Origin: Ustilago trichophora
Taxonomy: Eukaryota > Basidiomycota > Ustilaginomycetes > Ustilaginales > Ustilaginaceae
NCBI GenBank assembly: GCA_900323505.1
Contig: OOIN01000002.1
Location: forward strand, 868,001-932,000
Direction of reading: 5' to 3'
Length of the DNA: 64,000 nt
Shown: positions 17,883 through 27,054 of the stretch, in pieces
Position numbering within the stretch: the stretch's first letter is position 1
Layout of the letters: the number at the start of each line of letters is the position of its first letter
Notes under the pieces: generated by a model
Told to the model about the DNA's origin: nothing
Database searches by the model: none
What the model saw: only the letters and a program-made list of their open reading frames with translations
Program-made: the position numbers and the translations under genes

Positions 17883-19841
17883 TCAATCCTGTTTGAGCCA
17901 ATCTTTTACAAAGTCTACCTGTTGTTTGTGAATCAACCTAATCCTCTCCGGTGTCTTGTTTACATCCTTTACCCCATTCTCATCGCAATGATGCCAGCAA
18001 TCGGGTATCAACTTGAACGGTCTCTGTACCGTATCTGCCCTTGCGCCACCATAGGCAAATTCTTCACTGTGAACCGTTGCCGGTCTCCAGGGGTCAAATT
18101 GACCATCGATGAATGCCAGTCTGTCGACTGCGATGTTGAAGTTGCCGAGTGTGTTGACTTGATCAATGTCGGGACGGTCTGGCATGGTGTAGTGCTCTCC
18201 CGCTGGGAAGCCCTTTTCGCAAATCTCGTGGGCATAAGGATAGTCCAAGAGGGTGGACACTAGTTTGGGACCACTGGAGATGAAATATTTGCTTTTGCCA
18301 TCGGGGGTGGGAAGGTATCGGGGCACTGGGGGTGCAGTCATGATATATCCCCAGGTGGAGCAGTATTGGAAAGTCCAAGCTCTACCGGCGGAGAGTCTGG
18401 TCTCGGTGGCAAAGGCGTCATAGTCAGTACCGAAACACTCGTCTGCAGAGGCACCAGAAGAGCCGTCCTCGCCCTGAGTGCAAGGCTGGACGTAGTTTGT
18501 GCGAATGTAGTGGGCGTACGCGTGCACTTCGCGCGAGACGGAGAAGCCTTGCGATTCCAAACGAGCGCTGGGCGAGTCGGAGGGATAGCTGCCATCGGCA
18601 CCGTAGGTGGTGAGGACGTCGCAAAATTCTCCAAACTCGGTAGAGCTGACAGCAGGATCCCAATTGAGGCTCTGGAAAGCACCGAGAGGGTAAGTGTTGA
18701 GGTTGGCCAGATCGCCCAAGTTGGTCAAACCCTCGAGACCGAACAGCTCGAGCAACTTTGCGGTTCGGTTGGCGTCTCGTTCAGGCTGATCGCCACCGGT
18801 GAGCGGGTTGGGTGCCACGATCTCATCGATTCCAGCAACGGCTGCCTGGATGGCCTGGCTGCAGTTGGCAGGGGCACCGCGACCAATGGGGTAGAAGTAC
18901 TCTGGGAATTGGTCTACAGCTGTGACGACAGCACTGGAGGCAATGGCACCATGTACAAGTTCCGGGTAGAGCAGACGCATGTGAGCAGCACGTCCACCTG
19001 GGTAGCTTCCGCCGTAGTAGATGATCTTTCGTTTCTCGGCGTTCTCCGTACCGGGAATGTGTAAATTGCGAATGAACTCTGCCGAGTCTTCCAGAGCCTG
19101 CTTGTTGGTAAGCCAACGAAGCTGGTCGACGCCCCAAGCATTGCCTGGGCCGAGCTCGGTGCGGTTGGGCAGAGAAGTTCCGTAATACCTGTGCTCGAGA
19201 ACAATACCAATACCGCCAGTGGCCTTGGAGAGGATATCGAGAATGCCAGTGTCCAGGAAAGGAATACGGGCAGTAGCATCGGCCTCACCACTGTCGAGAA
19301 TGTAGATGGGTACAGCCTCCCCGTCCTTGCGGGCGGAAGCGGGCTTGTAGTGTCGAGTCGAGTAAAAGAAGCGCTGATCGAAGTGGGCCTGTGTAGAATT
19401 GTCAAAGTGATCCAGAGGTTGTTTGTGGTAAGCTGGCTCCTTGATGTTGTGCTTGCTCTTTTTGGAAGCAGAAACGACTTCGGCGGCAAGATGGTCGACG
19501 TATTTGGCCACAGTTGACCCAACACCCTGCTGGAGCGAGAGACTGTCACGAACGGCTGTCCAGACTCGGTCGAACATGTCCTTATCGCTGTTCTCCGTCG
19601 ACTCAGTAGCGATGTTCTGGATTCGCTCCTGCTGCTTCTGGTACCTTCGTTCGAGCATGCGCTGGAATCCATCCATGCGTCGGGGAGTCGAGTGGGTCAG
19701 ACGCTCAGCGCTGATATGATGAGCCACATCCGCCAGAGACTCGGACGAGCCCGACATGGGGACAGCACTTGTTCCCGTGCCAAGGGCGGACAGACCCAAC
19801 GCCAGGGCCAACCATGGCGTGAGCGAGGTAGCGAGCTTCAT
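17883..19841 (-). CDS. Secreted or vacuolar serine peptidase, family S28 (prolyl carboxypeptidase-like)
   Basis: The 652-residue product begins with a signal peptide (MKLATSLTPWLALALGLSAL, cleavage near 28) and a possible propeptide of about 100 residues. The S28 core shows the nucleophile Ser279 in GGSYPGG, Asp583 in GQFDPWRP and the histidine in the CWHHCD motif (617 or 618), which together form the catalytic triad of the Pro-X carboxypeptidase/DPP7 group. Such enzymes cleave after proline in secreted or vacuolar peptides. Several NxS/T sites (for example 148, 226, 326, 359) suit a glycoprotein. The start is the ATG at 19841; the two codons upstream begin with TTG. It sits beside unrelated nuclear and signalling genes. 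Confidence 0.92.
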   Translation of the reverse strand: MKLATSLTPWLALALGLSALGTGTSAVPMSGSSESLADVAHHISAERLTHSTPRRMDGFQRMLERRYQKQQERIQNIATESTENSDKDMFDRVWTAVRDSLSLQQGVGSTVAKYVDHLAAEVVSASKKSKHNIKEPAYHKQPLDHFDNSTQAHFDQRFFYSTRHYKPASARKDGEAVPIYILDSGEADATARIPFLDTGILDILSKATGGIGIVLEHRYYGTSLPNRTELGPGNAWGVDQLRWLTNKQALEDSAEFIRNLHIPGTENAEKRKIIYYGGSYPGGRAAHMRLLYPELVHGAIASSAVVTAVDQFPEYFYPIGRGAPANCSQAIQAAVAGIDEIVAPNPLTGGDQPERDANRTAKLLELFGLEGLTNLGDLANLNTYPLGAFQSLNWDPAVSSTEFGEFCDVLTTYGADGSYPSDSPSARLESQGFSVSREVHAYAHYIRTNYVQPCTQGEDGSSGASADECFGTDYDAFATETRLSAGRAWTFQYCSTWGYIMTAPPVPRYLPTPDGKSKYFISSGPKLVSTLLDYPYAHEICEKGFPAGEHYTMPDRPDIDQVNTLGNFNIAVDRLAFIDGQFDPWRPATVHSEEFAYGGARADTVQRPFKLIPDCWHHCDENGVKDVNKTPERIRLIHKQQVDFVKDWLKQD

Positions 19842-20269
19842 TGCCAAAGACTACTTGGTAGAATTGCCCAGGACCGATCAGCGTCGCCAGTCTTTTGTGC
19901 GAGCAGATATTCTTGCTGTTGGTGGAAGAGAGAGAGAGAGAGTGAGAGACAAAGAAAAGCAAACGATCCGCAGTACGTTGCTTAGCATCCAACAAGTTGA
20001 AGTTGTGCAAAAGGTCCCGTCCGCGTGATCGCTTTGGGTAGATAGCCGAAAGGATAGGGGGTTCCACAAAGGGGATCACAACTCGTTGTGAATCAGTATC
20101 GGAAGTCAGCGATCCGGTCTTGTGCCGCTTTTTGGGGTGTAGGACGTGCGAGGTTGCACCCTGCAGGTCGAGATAGGAGGCCCAGGCTCAGTAAGGTTGG
20201 TTTGGATTTTCCGCATTTTGACGTGATCTGCTTCGAGGCACGTCTTGAAATTGACCGACTAAATTTGCC
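19842..20269. other. Intergenic: promoter of the S28 peptidase
   Basis: A 428-bp gap with a short GAGA tract near 19927-19946. No gene is supported here. Confidence 0.45.
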
Positions 20270-20656
20270 TCACTCCTCCTGTTTCTCGAGAGGATCATCC
20301 ACGGCGCTGATTCGAATACAACTCATCAGCGTCGAGAAAACAAGAAGCTCACCGCGATCCAGATACGCACGCGCACGGTCAATCAAAGAAACTCGGTCAG
20401 ACTCTCGAACTTCGAGAGGATTGACAGTTAAAGTGTCACTGCGGTCGGATCCCGCCGTAACCCAGAGGTTGAGATGTTGGCTTCTTCTCTCGACAAGCTC
20501 ATCACGAAAGCGGAGATCGCAGAAGGAGGCCTTAAGATTCTCACGACAGCCGGATGTGCCATGTTTTGGGTTGCGCCGACGGGTAATCTGACTGCGACTT
20601 GATAGCTGGTCATGATCTATAGAGAGCATAGGTTGATTGCATGAGAGTTCGTACAT
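20270..20656 (-). CDS. Small hypothetical protein (128 residues), uncertain
   Basis: I do not recognise this protein. The open frame from the ATG at 20656 ends in a balanced, charged sequence with amphipathic helices (for example RFRDELVERRSQHLNLW and RVSLIDRARAYLDRGELLVFS) that reads like coding DNA and uses common codons of the neighbours. The N-terminal 45 residues look less protein-like, so the true start could be at 20629 or in an upstream exon. No signal peptide, membrane segment or known motif is visible. A 44-codon plus-strand frame (20474-20605) overlaps and also looks coding-like, so strand is not certain. It lies between the S28 gene and CDC42, both on the minus strand. Confidence 0.3.
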   Translation of the reverse strand: MYELSCNQPMLSIDHDQLSSRSQITRRRNPKHGTSGCRENLKASFCDLRFRDELVERRSQHLNLWVTAGSDRSDTLTVNPLEVRESDRVSLIDRARAYLDRGELLVFSTLMSCIRISAVDDPLEKQEE

Positions 20657-21156
20657 CGTGAAGCGCAGGCACACAACTGACAAGGGCACAGGGAAAGACA
20701 AAAGGGAAAGACAAAGGAGCCAGCGTAGAGGATGTGGGGAAAGAAGTGATGCGCGGTCAATCGTACATCAGTGCACACCTTTGACACCAAGCAGTCCTGC
20801 TAAACTTGCATTGCAGAGAGCAAGCATAGCCTGGATGATACTCGAGTGTTGGAAAGGCGAACATGGGGGTGCACGAATGAACGCAGGGTGATAATAAAGC
20901 GAAGAAAAGGTCGGAATTGTCGATGCAGGGAGAGTGTGCTGGCATACGACTAGATGCAAGTTGCTCGAGTATATACGATCCCACGGCCATTCGTTACTGA
21001 ACCACACGGATCTGTACTGCTGTTGCTGCAATTTAAACGGCCAGCCGACCGACGCCGGTGAAAGAGAATGAAGACGGAAAGGTGCAATGGCGACGCGTCA
21101 ACGAGCAAAGGGTGGCTCCCACAAGGGTAGACCCGGGCACGGCTGGATGGGTATGT
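20657..21156. other. Intergenic: CDC42 3' flank
   Basis: A 500-bp gap with no supported gene. It contains the octamer GACGCGTC at 21092-21099, identical to the site upstream of the TopBP1/Dpb11 gene. Confidence 0.4.
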
Positions 21157-21732
21157 TTAGAGAATGGCGCACTTGGACTTCTTGCGGATGACAGGTGGCT
21201 CGAGTGCGGCCACGATAGCCTCGTCGAATACGTTTTTCAATCCCTTCTGTGTAAGCGCCGAACACTCGACGTACTTGACCGCACCCAACTCTCTCGCCAA
21301 TCGCTCACCGGCCTCAAAGGGAACGGGGCGCTGCTTTGAACGTGCCAGCTTCTCAATAACGGCGTGATCGTCTCGCAAATCCACCTGGGTTCCCACAATC
21401 AGACAAGGCACACCGGGACAGTGGTGATGCACCTCGGGGAACCACTTCTCCTTGACGTTTTCAAACGATGCTGGCGAGGTCACCGAGAAACACACGAGGA
21501 AGACGTCGGTCTGTGGGTATGAGAGCGGTCGAAGTCGGTCGTAATCCTCCTGTCCAGCGGTATCGAAAAGACCAAGGGTGTACGGGTCCTCGCCGATCAT
21601 GACGGTGACTGCATAGTTGTCGAATACTGTAGGAACGTATTCCGAGGGGAACTTGTTGGTGGTGTATGAGATCAAGAGACAAGTCTTACCGACTGCACCG
21701 TCTCCGACGACGACACATTTGATGGTCTGCAT
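21157..21732 (-). CDS. CDC42: Rho-family GTPase Cdc42
   Basis: The product is exactly 191 residues, the canonical Cdc42 length. It starts [17 protein letters not shown] with the P-loop at 10-17. It carries the switch I segment YVPTVFDNY, the switch [19 protein letters not shown], the Rho-type TQVD base-recognition motif, and a C-terminal basic patch before the prenylation box CAIL. Leu in the last position predicts geranylgeranylation. Cdc42 governs polarity, budding and cell separation, acting through PAK kinases and formins at the plasma membrane. The frame stays open upstream to 21915, but that part encodes a hydrophobic, non-conserved sequence and is taken as leader. No intron interrupts the gene. 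Confidence 0.98.
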   Translation of the reverse strand: MQTIKCVVVGDGAVGKTCLLISYTTNKFPSEYVPTVFDNYAVTVMIGEDPYTLGLFDTAGQEDYDRLRPLSYPQTDVFLVCFSVTSPASFENVKEKWFPEVHHHCPGVPCLIVGTQVDLRDDHAVIEKLARSKQRPVPFEAGERLARELGAVKYVECSALTQKGLKNVFDEAIVAALEPPVIRKKSKCAIL

Positions 21733-22683
21733 GGCGATTGACTGTTTGACGATTAATCGTTGGAGGAAGCGGTTCGTAGAGGAGAGTGTCGAGTAGTATG
21801 AGCCGATGGCGAACCCAACATGGGAGAAAAAGAAGATGACGAATGACAAAACAATAGTGGGAAGGTCAGAAAAGGTCGACATGATTTGGAGCGTGCTGCT
21901 ATCGACTTCCGACAATCTCTATTTCTGCATTTGGACCTGTCCCAAATGCCAGCAGTTGCAGCGAAAGCACCCTCGACTATTCCACCTCCTGCACATATGC
22001 CTGCATTTCGATCCGCGGGTCGTCCAAAGGTATGATTCCTTGTACGATCATACGACGGCGACCACCTTCCGAGCAGCAAGCCGAGTCGGAAGATAACGTT
22101 GAACGCAGAATGATCCGCAAGTCTTCGCAGCTATCCCTGCTGTGTCCTAGTGCGTCGGTAGAGAAACGCAAGACCATGCTACCGATGGAGAAGCGGTAGA
22201 ATCTAAAGTGAGTGAGACTTTGGCCATATTGCTGAATGACTTACATTCTAAAGATGTGACGGAGGTGATTTGTAGTTTATCGGTGCAGCTTCCGGCTTGT
22301 ACCGTAGAGAGGTGGAATGAGATCCTCGTGCCTCCGGCTTCGATTATGACTGTTGATTACGAGGGTAGGATGCAGTTGACAAAAGCTCCAAGATGGCTGG
22401 ACACGTGCCTTTTGGACGATTGATCTGGTGTGGTCCAAGGAGATGGATGCGGATGCGATATGGACCTTAAACAAGATCGGTGGATGCCAATTGCAACTTC
22501 GGCACGAGACTCAGGATTGCTGAGGGCGGAGGTCGGGATGATGCTGAAACCGGGGATGCTGATGCTACAGATGAGGAGGTAGTGATGCTAAAGGTGATAT
22601 GAGCAAAGGATGGTTGGTGTTGAGTGTGGTATGGCTCGATTCGAGATTATGGAGGTCTCAATGACCCAAAACAGGCACTGAGC

Positions 22684-22716
22684 CGAGAGCGAGAGCGAGA
22701 GCGAGAGAGAGAGAGG
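22684..22716. repeat. GAGAGC/GA microsatellite
   Basis: Tandem GAGAGC units run into a pure GA tract. Confidence 0.8.
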
Positions 22717-23116
22717 GAAAGAGAAACAGCCTACAGAGACGCGCGAGCAAGCAGCAGCAGCCGCAACAGGAAAAGCGACAGAGAAGCAGTGCCACAGTCC
22801 AAAGTTGACCGTAAATTGCAAGTAATTGCAGAGGCAAGCTGGCAGTTGAGAGAGGCAAACAGCTGCGAGTCTACCGAGGACGGGCAGACCAGCAGACCAG
22901 CAGTCCAGCAGACGAATAAGGGCGCGCACTGCCAACTCAAAAGGGGGGCAAGAAAAGAGGGTGCAATTCTGCTACGGAGCGCGCCTCCGTTGTTGCCTCT
23001 TTTCGATTCATCAGGCGGAAAAGAGGTGCGAGTCGCTGAGAGAGGGAGAAAGAGAGGGAGAAAAAGAGGGCGCCGCACCCCACGCCAGCACCGCACCCCT
23101 ATGCAGACCGCCTAAT

Positions 23117-23145
23117 TCGACTCGACTCGACTCGACTCGACTCGA
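23117..23145. repeat. TCGAC pentamer repeat
   Basis: About five to six tandem copies of TCGAC, seen directly. Confidence 0.85.
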
Positions 23146-24834
23146 AAAATCCCCCAAACCCACACGCGCAAACCAACTGCCCGGTCTCAGTACGGTTAAT
23201 GGGAAGCATTCTGAATTCGTGTCCTCTTCACCCTGCAAAGAGTTGAATTGAATCTGCAGCATTGCTTCCCTCGTTGTATTGCTCTTCAGCTCGAAATGTA
23301 TTCGCAGATAAGGGTCCACATTGAACCAAGTTTTGAATCTCGTCAAGTCTGGTTCAAGAAAAATCTCGTATTTCTCTTTCCGCTTTCTCAAAAATGGCGG
23401 AAATCGGCTCGCTCGCCGGTCTTCAGACAAGACTTTTCGAAGGGTTGTTAATCGTGGCTTTGGCTTTGGAAGATGTCGGCCCTTGTCATCGTTGGGCAGC
23501 CATTTTACCGATGCTGCATAGCGCCGCCGCCGCCGCCGTTGTCGCCATGTGAGGCTGCCACGAGTATAGAAGCATCGTCAGCGAGCCATGTGGCCATGCG
23601 GCAAAGTCGTCCGAAAGTAGAGATTGCTCTTTGCCCATCTGGTACGACGATGGCTACTTCTTGCACCCATTCTGAGCCGAGTGTCGGCTCGGCTTCTTAT
23701 TGTCAATGATGTTGAAGGTCGTACTGTATGTGTCTGACCCAAGCATAATTCCTCCAACACAGTCGAGACAAGGCGAGATGAAGCTGGTGTCGAGTGACGA
23801 AAGAGAGCATGTCTACAATGGCGCCTTGGACTTCATCGACGAACATGGAGTTGTCCTCCTGCGCAGAAGCCCGACCTGTTTGAGCCCACCCTCCAAATCC
23901 CGAGGTCCGAAGCATAGATCCCGATGCAGCCGGTGTCTCGTCAAGGGCTTATACACACTTCGGATGAGCTTGCGAATCGCCAGCAACTTCCATCACCAAG
24001 CAAAGCAGCCATCTCTCGGTTTCTGCATTGCATCCTGAGACACTGCTTGATAATACCGTGATACGAAGAAGGCCACAAATGATCGCTGAAGATGGGATTC
24101 AGGAACCTAGCCAGGTGATCAAGACTCAGTGTTTGCGCAAGTCGACGGATCAGAGGTAGCTATTCCTTTCGGCGGATCAAATCGTAACCTTGTGTGAGGT
24201 CTTCGTGACTTCAAGGGATGTCTTCGTAACCTATACTTGCATTGCATCGCACGCAACCTCACAATTCATGTTGACGGAAAATTGGGAATTTTCAAGCCGT
24301 AGGAGACCTTGGAGACAACTGAGCAAACACCTGTCTCTACAATCATCACGAGGAGGCTGCACTGTTACGATAACATTGATTCGGGGGTCACGAAGACACT
24401 TGCGAGAGTGTCACGAACCGCGAAATCTCACTTAAGATTTGATCCGCCGAAAGGAGTAAAGCTGATAGCATGCGTACATGTGGTCGGGGCTAGGAGTCAG
24501 CAATACTGTAGGTTGAGCAAGAGCGGCTACTCATTCGGCTGATTCCGCGGCAAGGCCGGTCCAGCTGCTGATGGCGAAAGTCCGCTCGCGTGAGTGTGAC
24601 AAGAGTTGGCAGCACGGTCAGCGTGTCGGCAAGACTTGCCTGATTGTCCAGGGTCTGAACAGGTGAAGGGCCAAAGCCATCTCTAAGTGAGCTCTTTCCG
24701 GCTCTGGAGAACAATGGACGAAGAGTGGCTCGAGAAGTATCACATCAACTCTGACAAGGACGCTGATTCGGGCACCAGCCGCTTCCTTTGTCCGCGATTC
24801 AATGCGAACGCACTCCGTCGGTCAGTGAAATTTT

Positions 24835-24863
24835 GTACAGTACTGTACTGTACTGTACTGTAG
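24835..24863. repeat. GTACAGTACTGTAC palindrome followed by TACTG tandem repeat
   Basis: The perfect 14-bp palindrome GTACAGTACTGTAC (24835-24848) continues into further TACTG units. A near-identical element occurs at 45975-45988, and a related palindrome occurs at 46401-46414. Confidence 0.8.
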
Positions 24864-26088
24864 CACAAAGTGGGTTTCCCTGTGACTGCTACTTTCAACA
24901 AGCACATGGCAAGTTTGCCGCACACCTATCACACGGCCGTCAGCTTCCGATCCTTTCGATCGTTTGCTTGGCTCTGGTTTCGGTTTCGGTTTCGGGAAGA
25001 TTTGCCTTTTCTGATGACAGTGACAACAAATGAAGAGCCATTTTCGGGTTGGTTTTCCTGACAACACAGCGTATTGCTCTGTCAGCTAAAAGTTGAACGG
25101 TCAACGATGCAATTTTTAGAAATTATTCATCCGAAAAAAAAAATGCCCGTAATCTGGATTTAAAAAAATGCCTCGATGGTAAGAGTGGCGGTGAGGATCG
25201 GCATTTAAGCATGAGAGCATCGACGCTTCCAAAAACACGCGCTACTGATGATCTCAGCGAGGCCCCTGTCGATTTCAGTGGTGTCTTCAAGATCAGATTG
25301 CCCGCAAGTCTGCAATTTCCGTTTACTACTTTCTTTTGGTAGCGTTGGCTGTATGTTGAAGCCGGGTGAAAAGCCTGATGTTGGGCGTTGCGAGCTCGCT
25401 CTCATGCCAACTGACGGCGGGATAAATTTTCGAGGATCTCATCTTGGTCCACCCCGCCGGTGACAGAGCGGTCAAGTGCTGTGGGGAAAAAAGAAAGGGA
25501 AAGGGCCGACGCGCGGTTGTACTTGGAGGTGGAGAGATGATGCGATTTGTTTTGTTCTGCGTTCGGGGAGATCAGCCCACTGACCCTTGTTCGCTTAAGT
25601 CAACAACAATTAGTTGAGCAATATTTTCACGCACACAACCCATCAACAGAAGATGCCAGCTGTCGCCTGCCACTGTCACTTCCATTTGCCAAGTCGAACT
25701 AAAAAAAGGCTCCTCGATGAATGCAGCTCACGGTAACCAAGAACAGCGTAGGCTATGTTTGAATCAAAGAACATTAACTCAAACATGTTTTTATCTGCAC
25801 ACCACAGAGAGAGAGTGTGTGTGGTGTTACGACAGTCTGATAAGGATGGCTGTTTCTGTGAGTGTGACTTTGTGTGACGATAAAGTAAAAATTGGGCCCA
25901 CCGAATCCCACGCAAGGTGATGATTGAATGCCGATGGCCCAAGCCATCATCCAAAAACGGTTGGATGATGGAAGCCTGCTTTTGTCTGGCTTTGCTTTGC
26001 CATTTCCCGCTTCTCAGTCAGGCCTTGAGAGCCGGCGCGGTCCTCCTGCCCTCTCCCCTCTCGCGCCAGTTCCGATTTTAATCGCTCA

Positions 26089-26114
26089 AATAAAATAAAA
26101 TAAAATAAATAAAT
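26089..26114. repeat. AAAAT pentamer repeat
   Basis: Tandem AAAAT/AAAT units about 0.95 kb upstream of SIP5. Confidence 0.8.
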
Positions 26115-27054
26115 CGATGTGTGCCGTTTCCGCCTCTACGCCTGTGTGGCTTTTCTGTGCTTCCGGCTCAGCCTCTCCACCTGCTCGCCTGAGACTTTCG
26201 AGTGTGTGACTGTGACTCTCTCGACCCCTTTCCTGCTCTGCTCTGCTCCGCTCCTGCTCATGCCCCCCTCTCTCTGACTAGTGTCATTGACCTTGATCTT
26301 TCGACACGTTGCTGCTTCTTCTTCCTCTCTCATCTCTTCGACTCGAACACCAACATCAAGACACCATCATCAAGACACCATCCTTCCATACCGGAGCCGT
26401 CCAGCAAGCACTTGCTATCTCAGACCCGGCTCGGCTCGATTATCCTGCTGCTCCTCTGATCCAGCAACGACCTTCGGCATTTAGCTTCACCTTGTCGAAC
26501 GACACCGACGTCCGCCATCCTCAAAGCAGCTCATTATCTCTTCGCACCAATACACGGCCTCTGTCAACGACCGTCCGTTCAGCTGCACGCTGTCTTTGTC
26601 CTGATTCTTTTGGTCTTCTTCAAACTGCCAGCCAAGTCATTTTGACAACCATCTCCATCCTCAGCCACAGCTTGTGACGACTCAATCAAGCCATCGGTAC
26701 CCTAGCTGCGACCAATACTGCCTGGATTCAATCGAAACGATTCCACTTCGAAGCATTGTCGCACCGCCTGCACAGCCAGCAACGTCGACTTCAGCGAGAG
26801 CTCTACATCATTCGGAAGCCTCCGAACGCATTGCGTTTTCACGTTCGGTCCGTATCCTTGCCTTTGCATCTGATCTGACCTAAACAGCCAAGGTTTCGGC
26901 CCCTCTTCGTTCTCGTGATCGCTCATTCAGCGAGTCGGATGGCCCGACCAGCCTTGCATTAGACGACGCCAGCCAAATCGGCGTCGCACGCATTCCGATA
27001 CCAAAAGGTTTCTGTATTCTACCCGGCGTATAAGCGTGCAGCTTTCTTCCCACC

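Larger units (their letters stand above)
21733..27054. other. 5.3-kb gene-poor stretch between CDC42 and SIP5
   Basis: No gene is convincingly supported here. Simple repeats include GAGAGC (22684-22716), TCGAC (23117-23145), TACTG (24835-24863) and AAAAT (about 26089-26114). Several short frames look coding-like: minus 21977-22177, minus 23703-23915 and plus 24714-24863. None is long or recognisable. They could be remnants of decayed genes or exons of a split gene. From about 26150 to 27050 the plus strand becomes CT-rich, probably the promoter and leader of SIP5. Confidence 0.5.

Noticed and set aside
21733..21915. N-terminal extension of CDC42 to 252 residues
   Set aside because: Cdc42 is 191 residues in essentially all fungi and begins MQTIK. 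The upstream residues are hydrophobic and non-conserved in character, so they are leader.
22208..22423. A 71-codon plus-strand frame starting MSETLAILLND
   Set aside because: It reads plausibly, but it overlaps an intron-like signal on the other strand, has no recognisable motif and lies in a gene-poor stretch. Evidence is too thin to call a gene.
22624..23115. A 163-codon plus-strand frame rich in Arg and Glu
   Set aside because: It is the translation of the GAGAGC/GA microsatellite and adjacent low-complexity DNA.
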